47,261 bases of DNA from Oscillospiraceae bacterium (GTDB lineage Bacteria > Bacillota > Clostridia > Oscillospirales > Oscillospiraceae), in contig JAGARK010000022.1 of the NCBI GenBank assembly GCA_017622295.1, positions 1 to 47,261 on the forward strand. Direction: 5' to 3'. Position numbers and translations under genes: made by a program. A model generated the notes under the pieces. The model did no database searches. It was not told the origin of the DNA and saw nothing but the letters and a program-made list of their open reading frames with translations. Shown here piece by piece: positions 7,631-15,967 of this stretch (its first letter is position 1; each line of letters starts with the position of its first letter).

Positions 7631-9022
7631 TCAGAAGCCCTCGGTTTCGGCGTGATTCTTAATAAGCTTCAGCACCACGGGGGCCAGTGCGAATACGGCG
7701 ATCAGGTTGGGGATGGCCATCAGACCATTGAAGGTTTCAGAAATGCTCCATACCAGCCCTAAGTCCATGGTGGCGCCGGCAATGGAGACCAGAGAATACA
7801 GAACTGTGAACACCTTGAGGCTCTTGCTTCCCAGCAGGAACTCGCAGCAGCGGGAGCCGTACAGACCCCAGCCGATGATGGTGGAGAAGGCGAAGCAGCA
7901 CATGGCCACGGCGGTGAAGATGGAGACCCAGGGACCGTATACATTGGTAAAGCCGGCGATGGTCAGCTCCGCACCGGCGTCTTGGCCGTAGGGGATGGTG
8001 ACGCCGCTGAGCAGGACAACGAGCGCCGTCATGGTGCAGATGATGATGGTGTCCATGAAGACCTCGAAGATGCCGAACATGCCCTGCTTGATGGGCTTTT
8101 GGGTGTCGGCGCAGGCATGGGCGATGGAGCCGGTACCGAGACCTGCTTCATTGGAGAAGATGCCCCGGGATACGCCCTTCTTCATGCTCAGGAAGAAGCT
8201 GCCCACTGCGCCGCCGGTGATGCCGGCGGGGCTGAATGCGCCCTCAAAAATGGAAGCGAAGACGGCGGGAAGCTTCTGTGCATTCATCACGATGACGCCC
8301 ACGGACAGAATGATGTACAGCAGCGCCATCAGGGGCACCAGCTTCTCGGTGACCCGGCCGATGCGCTTGATGCCGCCGATCAGGATCAGGGCGACGATGG
8401 CGGAAATAACCAGGCCGATGATCAGGTTGCAGATTCCGACATGGTTGTCGGCCAGCAGACCGTAGTTCATCAGTGCGGCGTCGATGGAAGTGGTGATGGT
8501 GTTGACTTGAGTTGCGTTGCCGGTACCGAAAACGGCCAAGGTGCCGAACAGGGCAAAGGCATAGGCCAGAGGCATCCACTTTCTGCCCAGGCCGTTTTTG
8601 ATGAAGTACATGGGGCCGCCTACATAGTCGCCGTTGGCGTTCTTTTCACGGAAATGGACGGCCAGGGTCACCTCTGCAAACTTGGTGCACATGCCCAGCA
8701 GGGCGGAGATCCACATCCAGAACACGGCGCCGGGGCCGCCGACGGCAATGGCGCCTGCGACGCCGGCAATGTTGCCGGTGCCGACGGTGGCGGCCAGCGC
8801 GGTGCAGACTGCCTGGAAGGGGGTGATGGCGCCGTCAGCGGCTTCCCGCTTGCGGAAAATGCGGCCGATGGTGCAGCGGATGGAGTAACCGAATCTGCGC
8901 AGCTGGATGAATCCGGTACGAATACTCAAATAAAGACCCACGCCGATGATACAGATCATGGCGGGGACGCCCCAGATAAAATCATTGACTACCTGGTTGA
9001 CGGATGCGATGATGTCTAACAT
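7631..9022 (-). CDS. AGCS sodium:alanine symporter
   Basis: A 463-residue polytopic membrane protein of the alanine/glycine:cation symporter family (AgcS/AlsT), of normal length. Visible family signatures include ALAATVGTGNIAGVAGAIAVGGPGAVFWMW (positions about 74-103, within the first third) and the downstream SNEAGLGTGSIAHA. It would import alanine or glycine with Na+ or H+. GGAGGAAAC precedes the ATG. It has its own promoter and terminator and is divergent from the MATE gene. Confidence 0.92.
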   Translation of the reverse strand: MLDIIASVNQVVNDFIWGVPAMICIIGVGLYLSIRTGFIQLRRFGYSIRCTIGRIFRKREAADGAITPFQAVCTALAATVGTGNIAGVAGAIAVGGPGAVFWMWISALLGMCTKFAEVTLAVHFREKNANGDYVGGPMYFIKNGLGRKWMPLAYAFALFGTLAVFGTGNATQVNTITTSIDAALMNYGLLADNHVGICNLIIGLVISAIVALILIGGIKRIGRVTEKLVPLMALLYIILSVGVIVMNAQKLPAVFASIFEGAFSPAGITGGAVGSFFLSMKKGVSRGIFSNEAGLGTGSIAHACADTQKPIKQGMFGIFEVFMDTIIICTMTALVVLLSGVTIPYGQDAGAELTIAGFTNVYGPWVSIFTAVAMCCFAFSTIIGWGLYGSRCCEFLLGSKSLKVFTVLYSLVSIAGATMDLGLVWSISETFNGLMAIPNLIAVFALAPVVLKLIKNHAETEGF

Positions 9023-9051
9023 ATGTTTCCTCCGAAGTGAATATCGGCTCC

Positions 9052-9080
9052 ATTATAGCAGTTTCAAATGAAAACATCAA
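9052..9080 (-). promoter_or_regulatory. Promoter of AGCS gene
   Basis: Minus strand TTGATG (9080-9075), 17 nt, TATAAT (9057-9052). Confidence 0.7.
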
Positions 9081-9104
9081 TATTTTTGCGAAAAAAACCA
9101 TCCG

Positions 9105-9133
9105 TTGCCTTTTGTCCGGGGCTGTGCTATAAT
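9105..9133 (+). promoter_or_regulatory. Promoter of MATE gene
   Basis: TTGCCT (9105-9110), 17 nt, TATAAT (9128-9133), about 40 nt before the start. Confidence 0.7.
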
Positions 9134-9172
9134 TCAACATCATAAGACACGGGAAAGAGATGGAAATTTGAG

Positions 9173-10528
9173 ATGAGAGTGGAAAATGACCTTGGGCGGG
9201 ACAGCGTGCCGAAGCTTGTCTGGCGGATTGCGATTCCCAGTATGTTGGCCCAGTTTGTCAGCGTATGTTACAGCATTGTGGACCGGATGTTCGTGGGCAA
9301 TATTCCGGAGATTGGTGATGTATCTTTGGCAGGTGTGGGCATCTGCGGACCCATCGTTACCATGATCGGTGCCTTTTCGTATCTGGTGGGCATCGGCGGC
9401 ACGCCCCTGATGGGCATCAGTCTGGGAGAGAGAAACAGGGAAAAAGCCTCCCGGATCATGGCAAACTGCTTTCTGATGCTGTGCATCACGGCCATTTTGA
9501 TCACTACCATCGTGGTTCCTCTCCGGGAGCCCATGCTGCGGCTCTTCGGCGCCAGCGATGTGACTTATCCTTACGCGGAAAAGTATTTTGTCATCTACAT
9601 CAGCGGTACGATCTTTGCGCTGATGTCTGCGGGTATGAATCAGTTCATCATCTGCCAGGGCTATGCCAAGGTGGGCATGACCTCTGTGATGATCGGCGCG
9701 GTGATGAATGTTGTGCTGGATCCCATATGCATCTATGTGTTGGATATGGGCGTGGCAGGCGCTGCACTGGCTACCATTGCCAGTCAGGCTGTCAGTGCGC
9801 TGTTCGTTCTGCGCTTTTTGCTCAGCGACAAGGTGGAGGTAAAGCTCTGCTTCGGGGCTCTGGACCCGGCAATCATCAGACGGGTTCTGACGCTGGGCTT
9901 TGCACCCTTTGCCATCATTGCCCTGGACAATGTGATGATCATCGCCATGAACGCCCTGCTCCAGCAGCACGGCGGCGCTCAGGGCGATACCCTGATCACC
10001 GTCAATACCATCGTCCAGAGCTTCATGCTGGTGATGACCATGCCCCTGGGCGGTATCAGCGGCGGCACCCAGAGCATCCTCAGCTATAATTTCGGCGCCT
10101 GCCGGTCCGACCGGGTGATTTTGGCTGAGAAGTACATCATGGGACTGTGCGCCCTTTATACGGGCATTCTCTTTGTGCTGGCCCGGACGGCAAGCCCCCT
10201 GTTTGCCTCGCTGTTTACATCGGACCCGGAGCTGAACGCTCTGGCCTGTAAGGCGATCCGGATCTGCACCATCGGCGCGATCCCTCTGGGCATCCAGTAT
10301 GCCATCATCGACGGCTTTACCGGCATGGGGCAGGTCCAGCTGTCGCTGCCCCTTTCTCTGTGGCGTAAGCTGGTGTATTTTGTATCGATCTTCCTTCTGC
10401 CGGTTTATTTCGGCGCGGAGTCTGTGTTCTATGCCGAGACCATCTCCGATTTTGTGGGCCCGGTGGTATCGGTGGCGGTATACCTGCTGGCCATTGGCAG
10501 GATCCTGAGAAAACGGGAACAGAACTGA
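9173..10528 (+). CDS. MATE family efflux transporter
   Basis: A 451-residue membrane protein with twelve predicted helices, of MATE family length. It starts with the typical LVWRIAIPSMLAQFVSVCYSIVDRMFVG, here residues about 15-42, in which the first helix and the VDRMFVG signature are plain. A second half-repeat begins near residue 235 (LTLGFAPFAII). These proteins expel cationic drugs or metabolites in exchange for Na+ or H+. The substrate cannot be told from sequence. The ribosome binding site is weak (AAAGAGATGGA). Confidence 0.9.
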   Translation: MRVENDLGRDSVPKLVWRIAIPSMLAQFVSVCYSIVDRMFVGNIPEIGDVSLAGVGICGPIVTMIGAFSYLVGIGGTPLMGISLGERNREKASRIMANCFLMLCITAILITTIVVPLREPMLRLFGASDVTYPYAEKYFVIYISGTIFALMSAGMNQFIICQGYAKVGMTSVMIGAVMNVVLDPICIYVLDMGVAGAALATIASQAVSALFVLRFLLSDKVEVKLCFGALDPAIIRRVLTLGFAPFAIIALDNVMIIAMNALLQQHGGAQGDTLITVNTIVQSFMLVMTMPLGGISGGTQSILSYNFGACRSDRVILAEKYIMGLCALYTGILFVLARTASPLFASLFTSDPELNALACKAIRICTIGAIPLGIQYAIIDGFTGMGQVQLSLPLSLWRKLVYFVSIFLLPVYFGAESVFYAETISDFVGPVVSVAVYLLAIGRILRKREQN

Positions 10529-10542
10529 GAGAGCGACGGGGC

Positions 10543-10640
10543 AAATTACAGTTTGTCGGTCGGGTTTGCACTGCAACCAAGCCTTCTCCCCGGGGGAAGC
10601 CATTGGGCGCTCCCGCGCCAGTACGATAAACTCCAATTCG
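10543..10640. repeat. Small element with inverted ends (MITE/REP-like)
   Basis: The left end at 10543-10560 (aaattacagtttgtcggt) is an imperfect inverted match to the right end at 10621-10640 (gtacgataaactccaattcg). The right end, reversed, also matches 325-344. The interior holds a CCTTCTCCCCGGGGGAAG palindrome. At about 100 bp with no ORF it is consistent with a non-autonomous repeat. No transposase is present in the window. Confidence 0.45.
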
Positions 10641-10650
10641 TGGAACCGTT

Positions 10651-10686
10651 TAAAAAATCCGACCTATGAAGCTTCATAGGTCGGAT
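10651..10686 (-). terminator. Terminator of branching enzyme gene
   Basis: A 14-bp stem, atccgacctatgaa / ttcataggtcggat, with U-run TTTTTTA on the minus strand. It may also stop readthrough from the MATE gene. Confidence 0.85.
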
Positions 10687-10692
10687 AAATTA

Positions 10693-12708
10693 TTATTTGG
10701 CCTTTTTGACGGGCTTGGGCGGGCGGATGTAGCCTTCCTTCAGCACCACGGCGGTGCGGGCGGGGAGGTAAAGCTCCACATACTGCTTGCCGTCGAATTC
10801 CTTGGCGTCGTAGATCATGTGCTTGACCTGATTCCAACCGCCGTACTTTTCATCATCTGTGCTCATGGCCACGGTGTAGTCGGCGTTGTTGGGGATGGGC
10901 ACCAGAATATTGGTAAAGCTCTTGCTGGGGTTGAAGTTGAAGGCAAAGAGCAGACCCTTACGATAGAATACCAGTACCTGCTCGGGGTTCTTGGACAGGA
11001 GCAGGTCGCCCATCTTCTGGCTGAACATGTTCTTCTCCTTGGTCAGGTGGATCATGTCCTCGTCGAAGTCATTGAGCCACTGATACTTCAGGAAGCCGTT
11101 GTCCTTCAGGCTCCACTGACGGCGGCAGTAATGGAAGCTCCAGCCGTTGCCCTCCCGGGGGAAGTCGATCCATTCGGGATGGCCGAATTCGTTGCCCATG
11201 AAGTTGAGGTAAGCTTCGCCGCCACCGGCCAGGGTGAACAGGCGGATCATCTTGTGCAGGGCGATGGCACGGTCGATGACGGGATTGTGGCAATCCTTGT
11301 TCATGTCGGTGTACATGTTGGCATCGGCCAGGCGGAAGATCATGGTCTTGTCGCCAACCAGAGCCTGGTCGTGGCTTTCCAGATAGGCCACGGTGTCCTC
11401 GCCGGGACGGCGCAGGCACATATTGCACCACATGTTGAAGATATCCCAGTCTTCGTCGGACTTTTCCTTGACGGTCTTGATCCACATATCGGGAAGACCC
11501 ATGCCCAGACGGTAATCGAAGCCCACGCCGCCGTCCTCGATGGGCAGGCACATGCCGGGCATGCCGGACATATCCTCAGCAATGGTGATGGCGTTGGGGT
11601 TGACCTGGCGGATCAGCTCATTGGCCAGCTGCAGGTAAGTAATAGCCTCGGTGTGGGTGTTGTAGGAGAAGTACTTGGAGTTGTCGTTGAAATCGGTGCC
11701 CAGGCCATGGTCATGATAGAGCATGGAGGTGACGCCGTCAAAGCGGAAGCCGTCGAAATGGTACTCGGTCATCCAGAACTTCAGGTTACTCAGCAGGAAG
11801 TGCAGAACGCCGGTCTTGCCGTAGTCAAAGCACTTGGTGCCCCAGGCGGGATGCTCGCCCCTGTCGCCGTCGTGGAAGAACTGCCACACGGTGCCGTCAA
11901 ACATGTTGATGCCCTCGGCAGTGTTCTTGACGGCGTGGGAGTGGACCACGTCCAGCAGCACCCGGATGCCCATAGAGTGGGCGGTGTTGATGAGGTACTT
12001 CAGATCCTCGGGCTTGCCGAACCAGCTGGATGCGGCGAAGAAATTGGAGACCTGGTAGCCGAAGGAGCCATAGTAGGGATGCTCCATAATGGCCATCAGC
12101 TGGATGGTGTTGTAGCCGGCCTTCTTCACATGGGGCAGGGTGTTGTCGGCAAATTCCCGATAGGTGCCCACCTTGCCCTCTTCCTGGGCCATGCCCACGT
12201 GGGCTTCGTAGATGTACAGGGAATCCTCGCCCCTGAAATCCTTGTCGGTCCAGTTGAAGACTTTTCTGTCGTCCACGACTTCGGCTTCGAAGGTGTTGTT
12301 GGTCTTGTTCTGCACGGCCCGGCGGGTGTACAGGGGCAGATGCTCCGTGCGGGTCATATTGGCGTCTACGACGGTCTTGACCTTACAGCCGTCCCACAGG
12401 GCCTTGTCGCCCTTCAGGAAAATTTCCCAGTTGCCGTTGTCCAGCTTCTTCAGGGGATGGGAGGTCTGATTCCAGTTGTTGAATTCGCCTTCCAGATACA
12501 GCTGGTAGGCGGAGGGGGCCCACTCGCGGTAGTACCAGCCGCCATCGACGTGGTGGAAGCCGTAGTAATCATGGGCATTGGAAAAATCGTTCAGGGTCTG
12601 ACCCGCGGTCAGAATACGCTGCTTGGTTGCCCGGTACAGGAACATCCGAAGATCGATGTCACCGGCGAAGTCCATCAGCTGAGGGTTCAGTTCCAAGATC
12701 TTGTACAT
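10693..12708 (-). CDS. glgB: 1,4-alpha-glucan branching enzyme (GH13, eukaryote-like)
   Basis: A 671-residue cytoplasmic enzyme that cuts an alpha-1,4 glucan and rejoins it through an alpha-1,6 link. A CBM48-like domain covers roughly residues 50-145 (YYREWAPSAYQLYLEGEFNNWN). The catalytic barrel has the nucleophile D324 in FRFDGV, the acid/base E378 in TIAEDM and the stabilising D447 in ESHDQ. Region I is DVVHSH. The sequence resembles the eukaryotic/GH13_8 type more than the usual bacterial GlgB (HxxHDDQS style). The start at 12708 follows AAAGGAG. No other glg genes are adjacent, so it stands alone. Confidence 0.9.
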   Translation of the reverse strand: MYKILELNPQLMDFAGDIDLRMFLYRATKQRILTAGQTLNDFSNAHDYYGFHHVDGGWYYREWAPSAYQLYLEGEFNNWNQTSHPLKKLDNGNWEIFLKGDKALWDGCKVKTVVDANMTRTEHLPLYTRRAVQNKTNNTFEAEVVDDRKVFNWTDKDFRGEDSLYIYEAHVGMAQEEGKVGTYREFADNTLPHVKKAGYNTIQLMAIMEHPYYGSFGYQVSNFFAASSWFGKPEDLKYLINTAHSMGIRVLLDVVHSHAVKNTAEGINMFDGTVWQFFHDGDRGEHPAWGTKCFDYGKTGVLHFLLSNLKFWMTEYHFDGFRFDGVTSMLYHDHGLGTDFNDNSKYFSYNTHTEAITYLQLANELIRQVNPNAITIAEDMSGMPGMCLPIEDGGVGFDYRLGMGLPDMWIKTVKEKSDEDWDIFNMWCNMCLRRPGEDTVAYLESHDQALVGDKTMIFRLADANMYTDMNKDCHNPVIDRAIALHKMIRLFTLAGGGEAYLNFMGNEFGHPEWIDFPREGNGWSFHYCRRQWSLKDNGFLKYQWLNDFDEDMIHLTKEKNMFSQKMGDLLLSKNPEQVLVFYRKGLLFAFNFNPSKSFTNILVPIPNNADYTVAMSTDDEKYGGWNQVKHMIYDAKEFDGKQYVELYLPARTAVVLKEGYIRPPKPVKKAK

Positions 12709-12758
12709 AGCGACTCCTTTTTTGTGATGATCGTAGTTATGCATCTTATGATGCTTCT

Positions 12759-12787
12759 ATTATAACGAATGAAGCGTCAAATTGCAA
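12759..12787 (-). promoter_or_regulatory. Promoter of branching enzyme gene
   Basis: Minus strand TTGCAA (12787-12782), 17 nt, TATAAT (12764-12759). The 5' leader carries a small hairpin gcatc/gatgc at 12741-12754. Confidence 0.65.
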
Positions 12788-12795
12788 TGCCGGGA

Positions 12796-12824
12796 TGGAC
12801 TTTTAAGCACCGGAGGAATATAAT
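12796..12824 (+). promoter_or_regulatory. Promoter of isomerase/epimerase gene
   Basis: TGGACT (12796-12801), 17 nt, TATAAT (12819-12824). It starts about 10 nt from the oppositely directed branching-enzyme promoter. Confidence 0.55.
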
Positions 12825-12848
12825 GTATATGAAAAGAGGTGTATCTGT

Positions 12849-13637
12849 GTGCTGAAATTTGGAATGCCGACCCTGATCGAAACGGCGACAATTGAAGACT
12901 GCGCGGCGTTGTGCCGGGAGCTGGGGCTGGATTTTATCGAGATGAACATGAATTTGCCTCAGTACCAGATCCAGACCATGGACCCGGAGCGGTTCCGGCG
13001 GGCGGCGGAGGATTACGGGATTTTCTATACCATCCATCTGGACGAGAATATGAATGTCTGCGATTTCAATCCCGATGTGGCGGCAGCCTACCGGGACACG
13101 GTTATAAAGACCATTGCCTTTGCCAGGGAACTTCGGATTCCGGTGCTGAATATGCACATGTGGCCGGGAGTGTATTTTACATTGCCGGAGGGGAAGGTAT
13201 ATCTTTTTGAAAAGTACCGGGAGGAGTATCTCGAAAAGCTTCTGCTGTTCCGGGAGGAATGTGAGAAAGCCATTGGGGACGCCAATATGAAGATCTGTGT
13301 GGAAAACTGGCACGGGTATCCCCGCTGGCAGGTGGAGGCGCTGGAGGTTCTGCTGGAGTCGCCCGTGTTCGGCCTGACCTTTGATGTGGGGCATAATTTC
13401 TGCGTCGGCGGTGCGGATGAGCAGGTAATTCTGGACCGGGCAGAAAAGCTGCATCATATGCACCTCCACGACGTAAAGGACGGGACCAAAGATCATATGG
13501 CCCTGGGTACCGGGCAGCTGGATATCCGGCGTTATCTGGAGCTGGCGCGACAGCGGAAATGCTCCGTGGTGCTGGAGACCAAGACGGTTTCCGGGCTGCG
13601 GCAGTCGGTACATTGGATCGACAGGAATTGGAGATAA
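12849..13637 (+). CDS. Sugar phosphate isomerase/epimerase (TIM barrel)
   Basis: A 262-residue AP-endonuclease-2-like TIM barrel (xylose isomerase-like family). Metal-ligand candidates are the Glu in VENWHG (near residue 154), the Asp/His pair in TFDVGHNF (near 178-181), the His cluster in LHHMHLHDVKDG (near 202-208) and the terminal VLETKT. Substrate unknown; family members act on inositols, sugars or sugar phosphates. The GTG start at 12849 lies 7 nt after AAGAGGTG; no better ATG is nearby. Confidence 0.8.
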   Translation: MLKFGMPTLIETATIEDCAALCRELGLDFIEMNMNLPQYQIQTMDPERFRRAAEDYGIFYTIHLDENMNVCDFNPDVAAAYRDTVIKTIAFARELRIPVLNMHMWPGVYFTLPEGKVYLFEKYREEYLEKLLLFREECEKAIGDANMKICVENWHGYPRWQVEALEVLLESPVFGLTFDVGHNFCVGGADEQVILDRAEKLHHMHLHDVKDGTKDHMALGTGQLDIRRYLELARQRKCSVVLETKTVSGLRQSVHWIDRNWR

Positions 13638-13639
13638 GA

Positions 13640-13670
13640 ATCCCCCCGGCGTTGGCCGGGGGGATTTTGG
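13640..13670. terminator. Terminator between convergent genes
   Basis: A GC-rich stem, atccccccggc / gccggggggat, followed by TTTT on the plus strand. Confidence 0.8.
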
Positions 13671-13675
13671 TGCCG

Positions 13676-14944
13676 TTATTTATTCACATGGATCTTCAGC
13701 CGCAGCAGCAGGGCCAGCAGCGCCAGCAGGGAAGCCAGCGCCACAAAGGGCCAGAGGGGCGCCGGGGTACCGGTGGCGGTCTGCTCCGCTTGAGGCTGCG
13801 TTGCCGGGGGGATTTCTGCCGCAGGGGCTTCCGCCGGAAGGGTTTCCGGGGCTTCTGTGGGAAGCTCCGCCAGAATGCCCGCTGTCACATCCACCAGGAC
13901 CCGGGAGAACACTTCGGTTCCGCTTTCTGTGTAGGTGACGGTGAGCAGCTGCTCGCCGGGCTGGCTCATGTCCACGCCGGAGAAGACTGCCTCGGTGGTG
14001 ACATCCCGGGAGAAGCCTGTGTCATAGAAGGCGGTGGCGGTGAGGGTCATGGCGGTGCCGGCTTCATAGGTGAATTCACCGTCTATTTCCAGATGAGTCA
14101 GCTTTGAGAGGCTGGGTTTTCCACGGCCCTTGAACTGGATTCCCGCCAGCTGGGCGATGCCGGAATAGAGGACGGACATGTCTTCTTCTGTGCTGTATGC
14201 GATCTGATAACCGGCGTTGCCCACGATATCCAGGGGCTCAGCGCCGGTCTCCAGGGCCGACAGGGCGAACTGAGTGTGGAAATACACGCAGCCCCGGGGC
14301 ACATGGTAATCACTGGTGACGATAGCTACATGGCGCACCTGGGGATATTCCTCTGTGAGGATCTCACAGGAGAATTGGGCGTTTTCCACGGTGCTCAGGG
14401 ATTCGTCCTCCACAATGATGCGGCTTTCCGCCACGCCGTGGTCTTTCAGCCACTGAGCCATCTGGCCGGCTTCGGTTTTTTTCCGGGCCTTGGAGGCGGT
14501 GCCGCCGCCGGTACACAGGATGTAGGCATTGGGATACTTGATGGACGAGGCCAGGGCTACTTCCAGACGGCCGATGAGCTCATCCTGCATGGTGCCGTAG
14601 GGATTCAGGGCATAGCCCAGTACCACGATGCACAATGATTCGTCCTGGGGCAGGTCGTCTGGGAGGATATCGGGTGTTACGGCCATATCCCGGTCCGCCC
14701 AGGCCCAGTAATCCATGATGCTCTGCCAGGTTTGGGCTGCGGCGGGGTCGCTCTGGGCCAGCTCTTCAATGAGCCGGGCGATGTCCGTTTCCGCGGTCCA
14801 GCGGTGATAGGCGTAGTAATTGAGCATCTGGACAATGCAGCTTTGCTCTTCCTCGCTGTATTCTGCAGCAGAGGCGGCGGGGAACATGCCCAGAAGCAGG
14901 ATTATCGCCAGCGTCAGAAGGGAGATTCTTTTGAGGATGTTCAT
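13676..14944 (-). CDS. YdcF/DUF218-type envelope protein with C-terminal anchor
   Basis: A 422-residue secreted protein. A signal peptide (MNILKRISLLTLAIILLLGMFPAASAA start, about 26 residues) leads to a helical region. A DUF218/YdcF domain covers about residues 100-265: CIVVLGYALNPYG, LCTGGGTASKARKKTEAGQMA, the VEDESLSTVENA block and VTSDYHVPRG. A bacterial Ig-like domain follows. The end is a Pro/Glu/Ala-rich spacer, one transmembrane helix and a basic tail; no LPXTG is seen. DUF218 proteins act in envelope polysaccharide metabolism (ElyC/SanA relatives), but the reaction is uncertain. GGAGGTATCCC sets the start at 14944. It lies 16 nt after the nitroreductase gene and may be co-transcribed with it. 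Confidence 0.75.
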   Translation of the reverse strand: MNILKRISLLTLAIILLLGMFPAASAAEYSEEEQSCIVQMLNYYAYHRWTAETDIARLIEELAQSDPAAAQTWQSIMDYWAWADRDMAVTPDILPDDLPQDESLCIVVLGYALNPYGTMQDELIGRLEVALASSIKYPNAYILCTGGGTASKARKKTEAGQMAQWLKDHGVAESRIIVEDESLSTVENAQFSCEILTEEYPQVRHVAIVTSDYHVPRGCVYFHTQFALSALETGAEPLDIVGNAGYQIAYSTEEDMSVLYSGIAQLAGIQFKGRGKPSLSKLTHLEIDGEFTYEAGTAMTLTATAFYDTGFSRDVTTEAVFSGVDMSQPGEQLLTVTYTESGTEVFSRVLVDVTAGILAELPTEAPETLPAEAPAAEIPPATQPQAEQTATGTPAPLWPFVALASLLALLALLLRLKIHVNK

Positions 14945-14960
14945 GGGATACCTCCCCCGG

Positions 14961-15488
14961 TTATTTTTCGCTGACAAGTTCAGAAAGCTCCTTGCGCTTC
15001 TTGGGGCGAAGGCTGTCGGATTCCTTGGCGTAGCCCAGGGTGATGACCAGCCGGACGGGGTACTCCAGACCGCACAGCTCCCGGATTTTCTGATCGTCCA
15101 GCCAGCCCAGGATGCAGGTGGACAGGCCCTGAGCGGCTGCCTCGGCGGTGAGGTATGCAGCGGCAATGCCGATGTCGATGGAGCGGTAGTCGTTGCCCTT
15201 GACCTTGGCGCCCAGGGCGGCGGATTTGACATAGGGCATTTCGGACAGGACGATGAGGATGGGGGCCTGGATGGAGAATTTGTTCATTCCCATGCCCATG
15301 GTGGCTTTTGCAACAGCCTGGGCAGTTTCATCCCGGCAAACGGTGAGCTTGTAGGGCTGGCCGTTGCAGGCGGAGGGGGCCAGCCGGACGGCTTCCAGAA
15401 TGGCGTCCAGCTTCTCGGGCTCTACGCTCCGGGTCTCGTCGTAGCTGCGGCAGGATTGGCGGTTTTGGGCGATTTCCAGAAAGTTCAT
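14961..15488 (-). CDS. Nitroreductase family protein
   Basis: A 175-residue FMN-dependent nitroreductase-fold protein. The N-terminal RQSCRSYDE matches the R-S-x-R-x-Y/F FMN phosphate-binding signature. LAPSACNGQPYKLTV and the late GLSTCILGWLDDQKIREL are also typical. Family members reduce quinones, nitro compounds or flavins with NAD(P)H. Small single-domain members are common in anaerobes. Start 15488 has AAGGAG upstream; an in-frame start at 15581 would cross the promoter and is rejected. Confidence 0.88.
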   Translation of the reverse strand: MNFLEIAQNRQSCRSYDETRSVEPEKLDAILEAVRLAPSACNGQPYKLTVCRDETAQAVAKATMGMGMNKFSIQAPILIVLSEMPYVKSAALGAKVKGNDYRSIDIGIAAAYLTAEAAAQGLSTCILGWLDDQKIRELCGLEYPVRLVITLGYAKESDSLRPKKRKELSELVSEK

Positions 15489-15516
15489 AGTAAGTCTCCT
15501 TGGTGCAGTTTTCCCC

Positions 15517-15545
15517 ATTATAGCATATCCGCGGAATCCGGGCAA
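15517..15545 (-). promoter_or_regulatory. Promoter of nitroreductase gene
   Basis: Minus strand TTGCCC (15545-15540), 17 nt, TATAAT (15522-15517). It begins 2 nt after the upstream terminator, showing that the RNA unit at 15547-15856 is separate. Confidence 0.75.
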
Positions 15546-15546
15546 T

Positions 15547-15856
15547 AAAAAAGCGCCCCTTCCGGAGCGAAAAGATTGCATATAAAAAGTGAAATGACCC
15601 TTGGCTGCAGCTTCCTGTCTGACTCAAGAAACTTTTTAATGCAGGCAAGGGTCATTTCTGTTCAGTCTTGGTATCTAACATCTGTGGTTAACCTCGCTTT
15701 CTACAGAGTTAAGATTGTCTTCTTTCTCGAAATCCATTCCGTATCACGATCATTTTTTATAATCCCTTAAGCGGGAAGCTCTTATGTGTCGGAGTATTTC
15801 CTTTGATGGAAGACAAATCTGGAGGTATTCACCTCTTTGTTTGGATTACCTTTTGT
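15547..15856 (-). ncRNA. Candidate structured non-coding RNA
   Basis: About 310 nt lie between a promoter (15891-15863) and an intrinsic terminator (15572-15547: cgctcc/ggggcg stem plus TTTTTT), with no convincing ORF. The minus-strand RNA would fold into a 5' hairpin (gaggt/acctc, with acaaa/tttgt below it), a mid-region stem (ctctgt/acagat type) and a long rod near the 3' end. The rod's outer 13 bp, gaaatgacccttg / caagggtcatttc (15653-15641 with 15602-15590), are perfect, and inner stems ctgca/tgcag and tttct/aggaa extend it. I could not match it to tmRNA, RNase P, SRP or a T-box. A 6S-like regulatory RNA is possible but unproven. Confidence 0.5.
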
Positions 15857-15862
15857 ACCTAT

Positions 15863-15891
15863 AAAATAGCACAAAAAATTTCCGATTTCAA
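15863..15891 (-). promoter_or_regulatory. Promoter of candidate ncRNA
   Basis: Minus strand TTGAAA (15891-15886), 17 nt, TATTTT (15868-15863). The sequence between 15891 and 15967 is AT-rich, with no gene. Confidence 0.5.
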
Positions 15892-15967
15892 TATGGAAAA
15901 TTGTATAAAATAACGCCATCCTGATTGGTGCAAAAAGCAGAAATCCTTTTTCAATGTAAAGATGCCA

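Noticed and set aside
5511-7655. 714-codon open frame on the plus strand
   Set aside because: It is antisense to the beta-propeller gene, has no ribosome site, and is rich in Gly/Val/Asp/His as expected from reading a GC-rich gene backwards.
10666-12765. 699-codon open frame on the plus strand
   Set aside because: Antisense shadow of the branching enzyme, with no start signal.
15547-15856. Identification of the RNA as SRP RNA
   Set aside because: A GGAAGC...GCAGCCAAGG stretch recalls the SRP core, but the UCC-GGAA-GGA tetraloop hairpin and paired consensus loop are missing.
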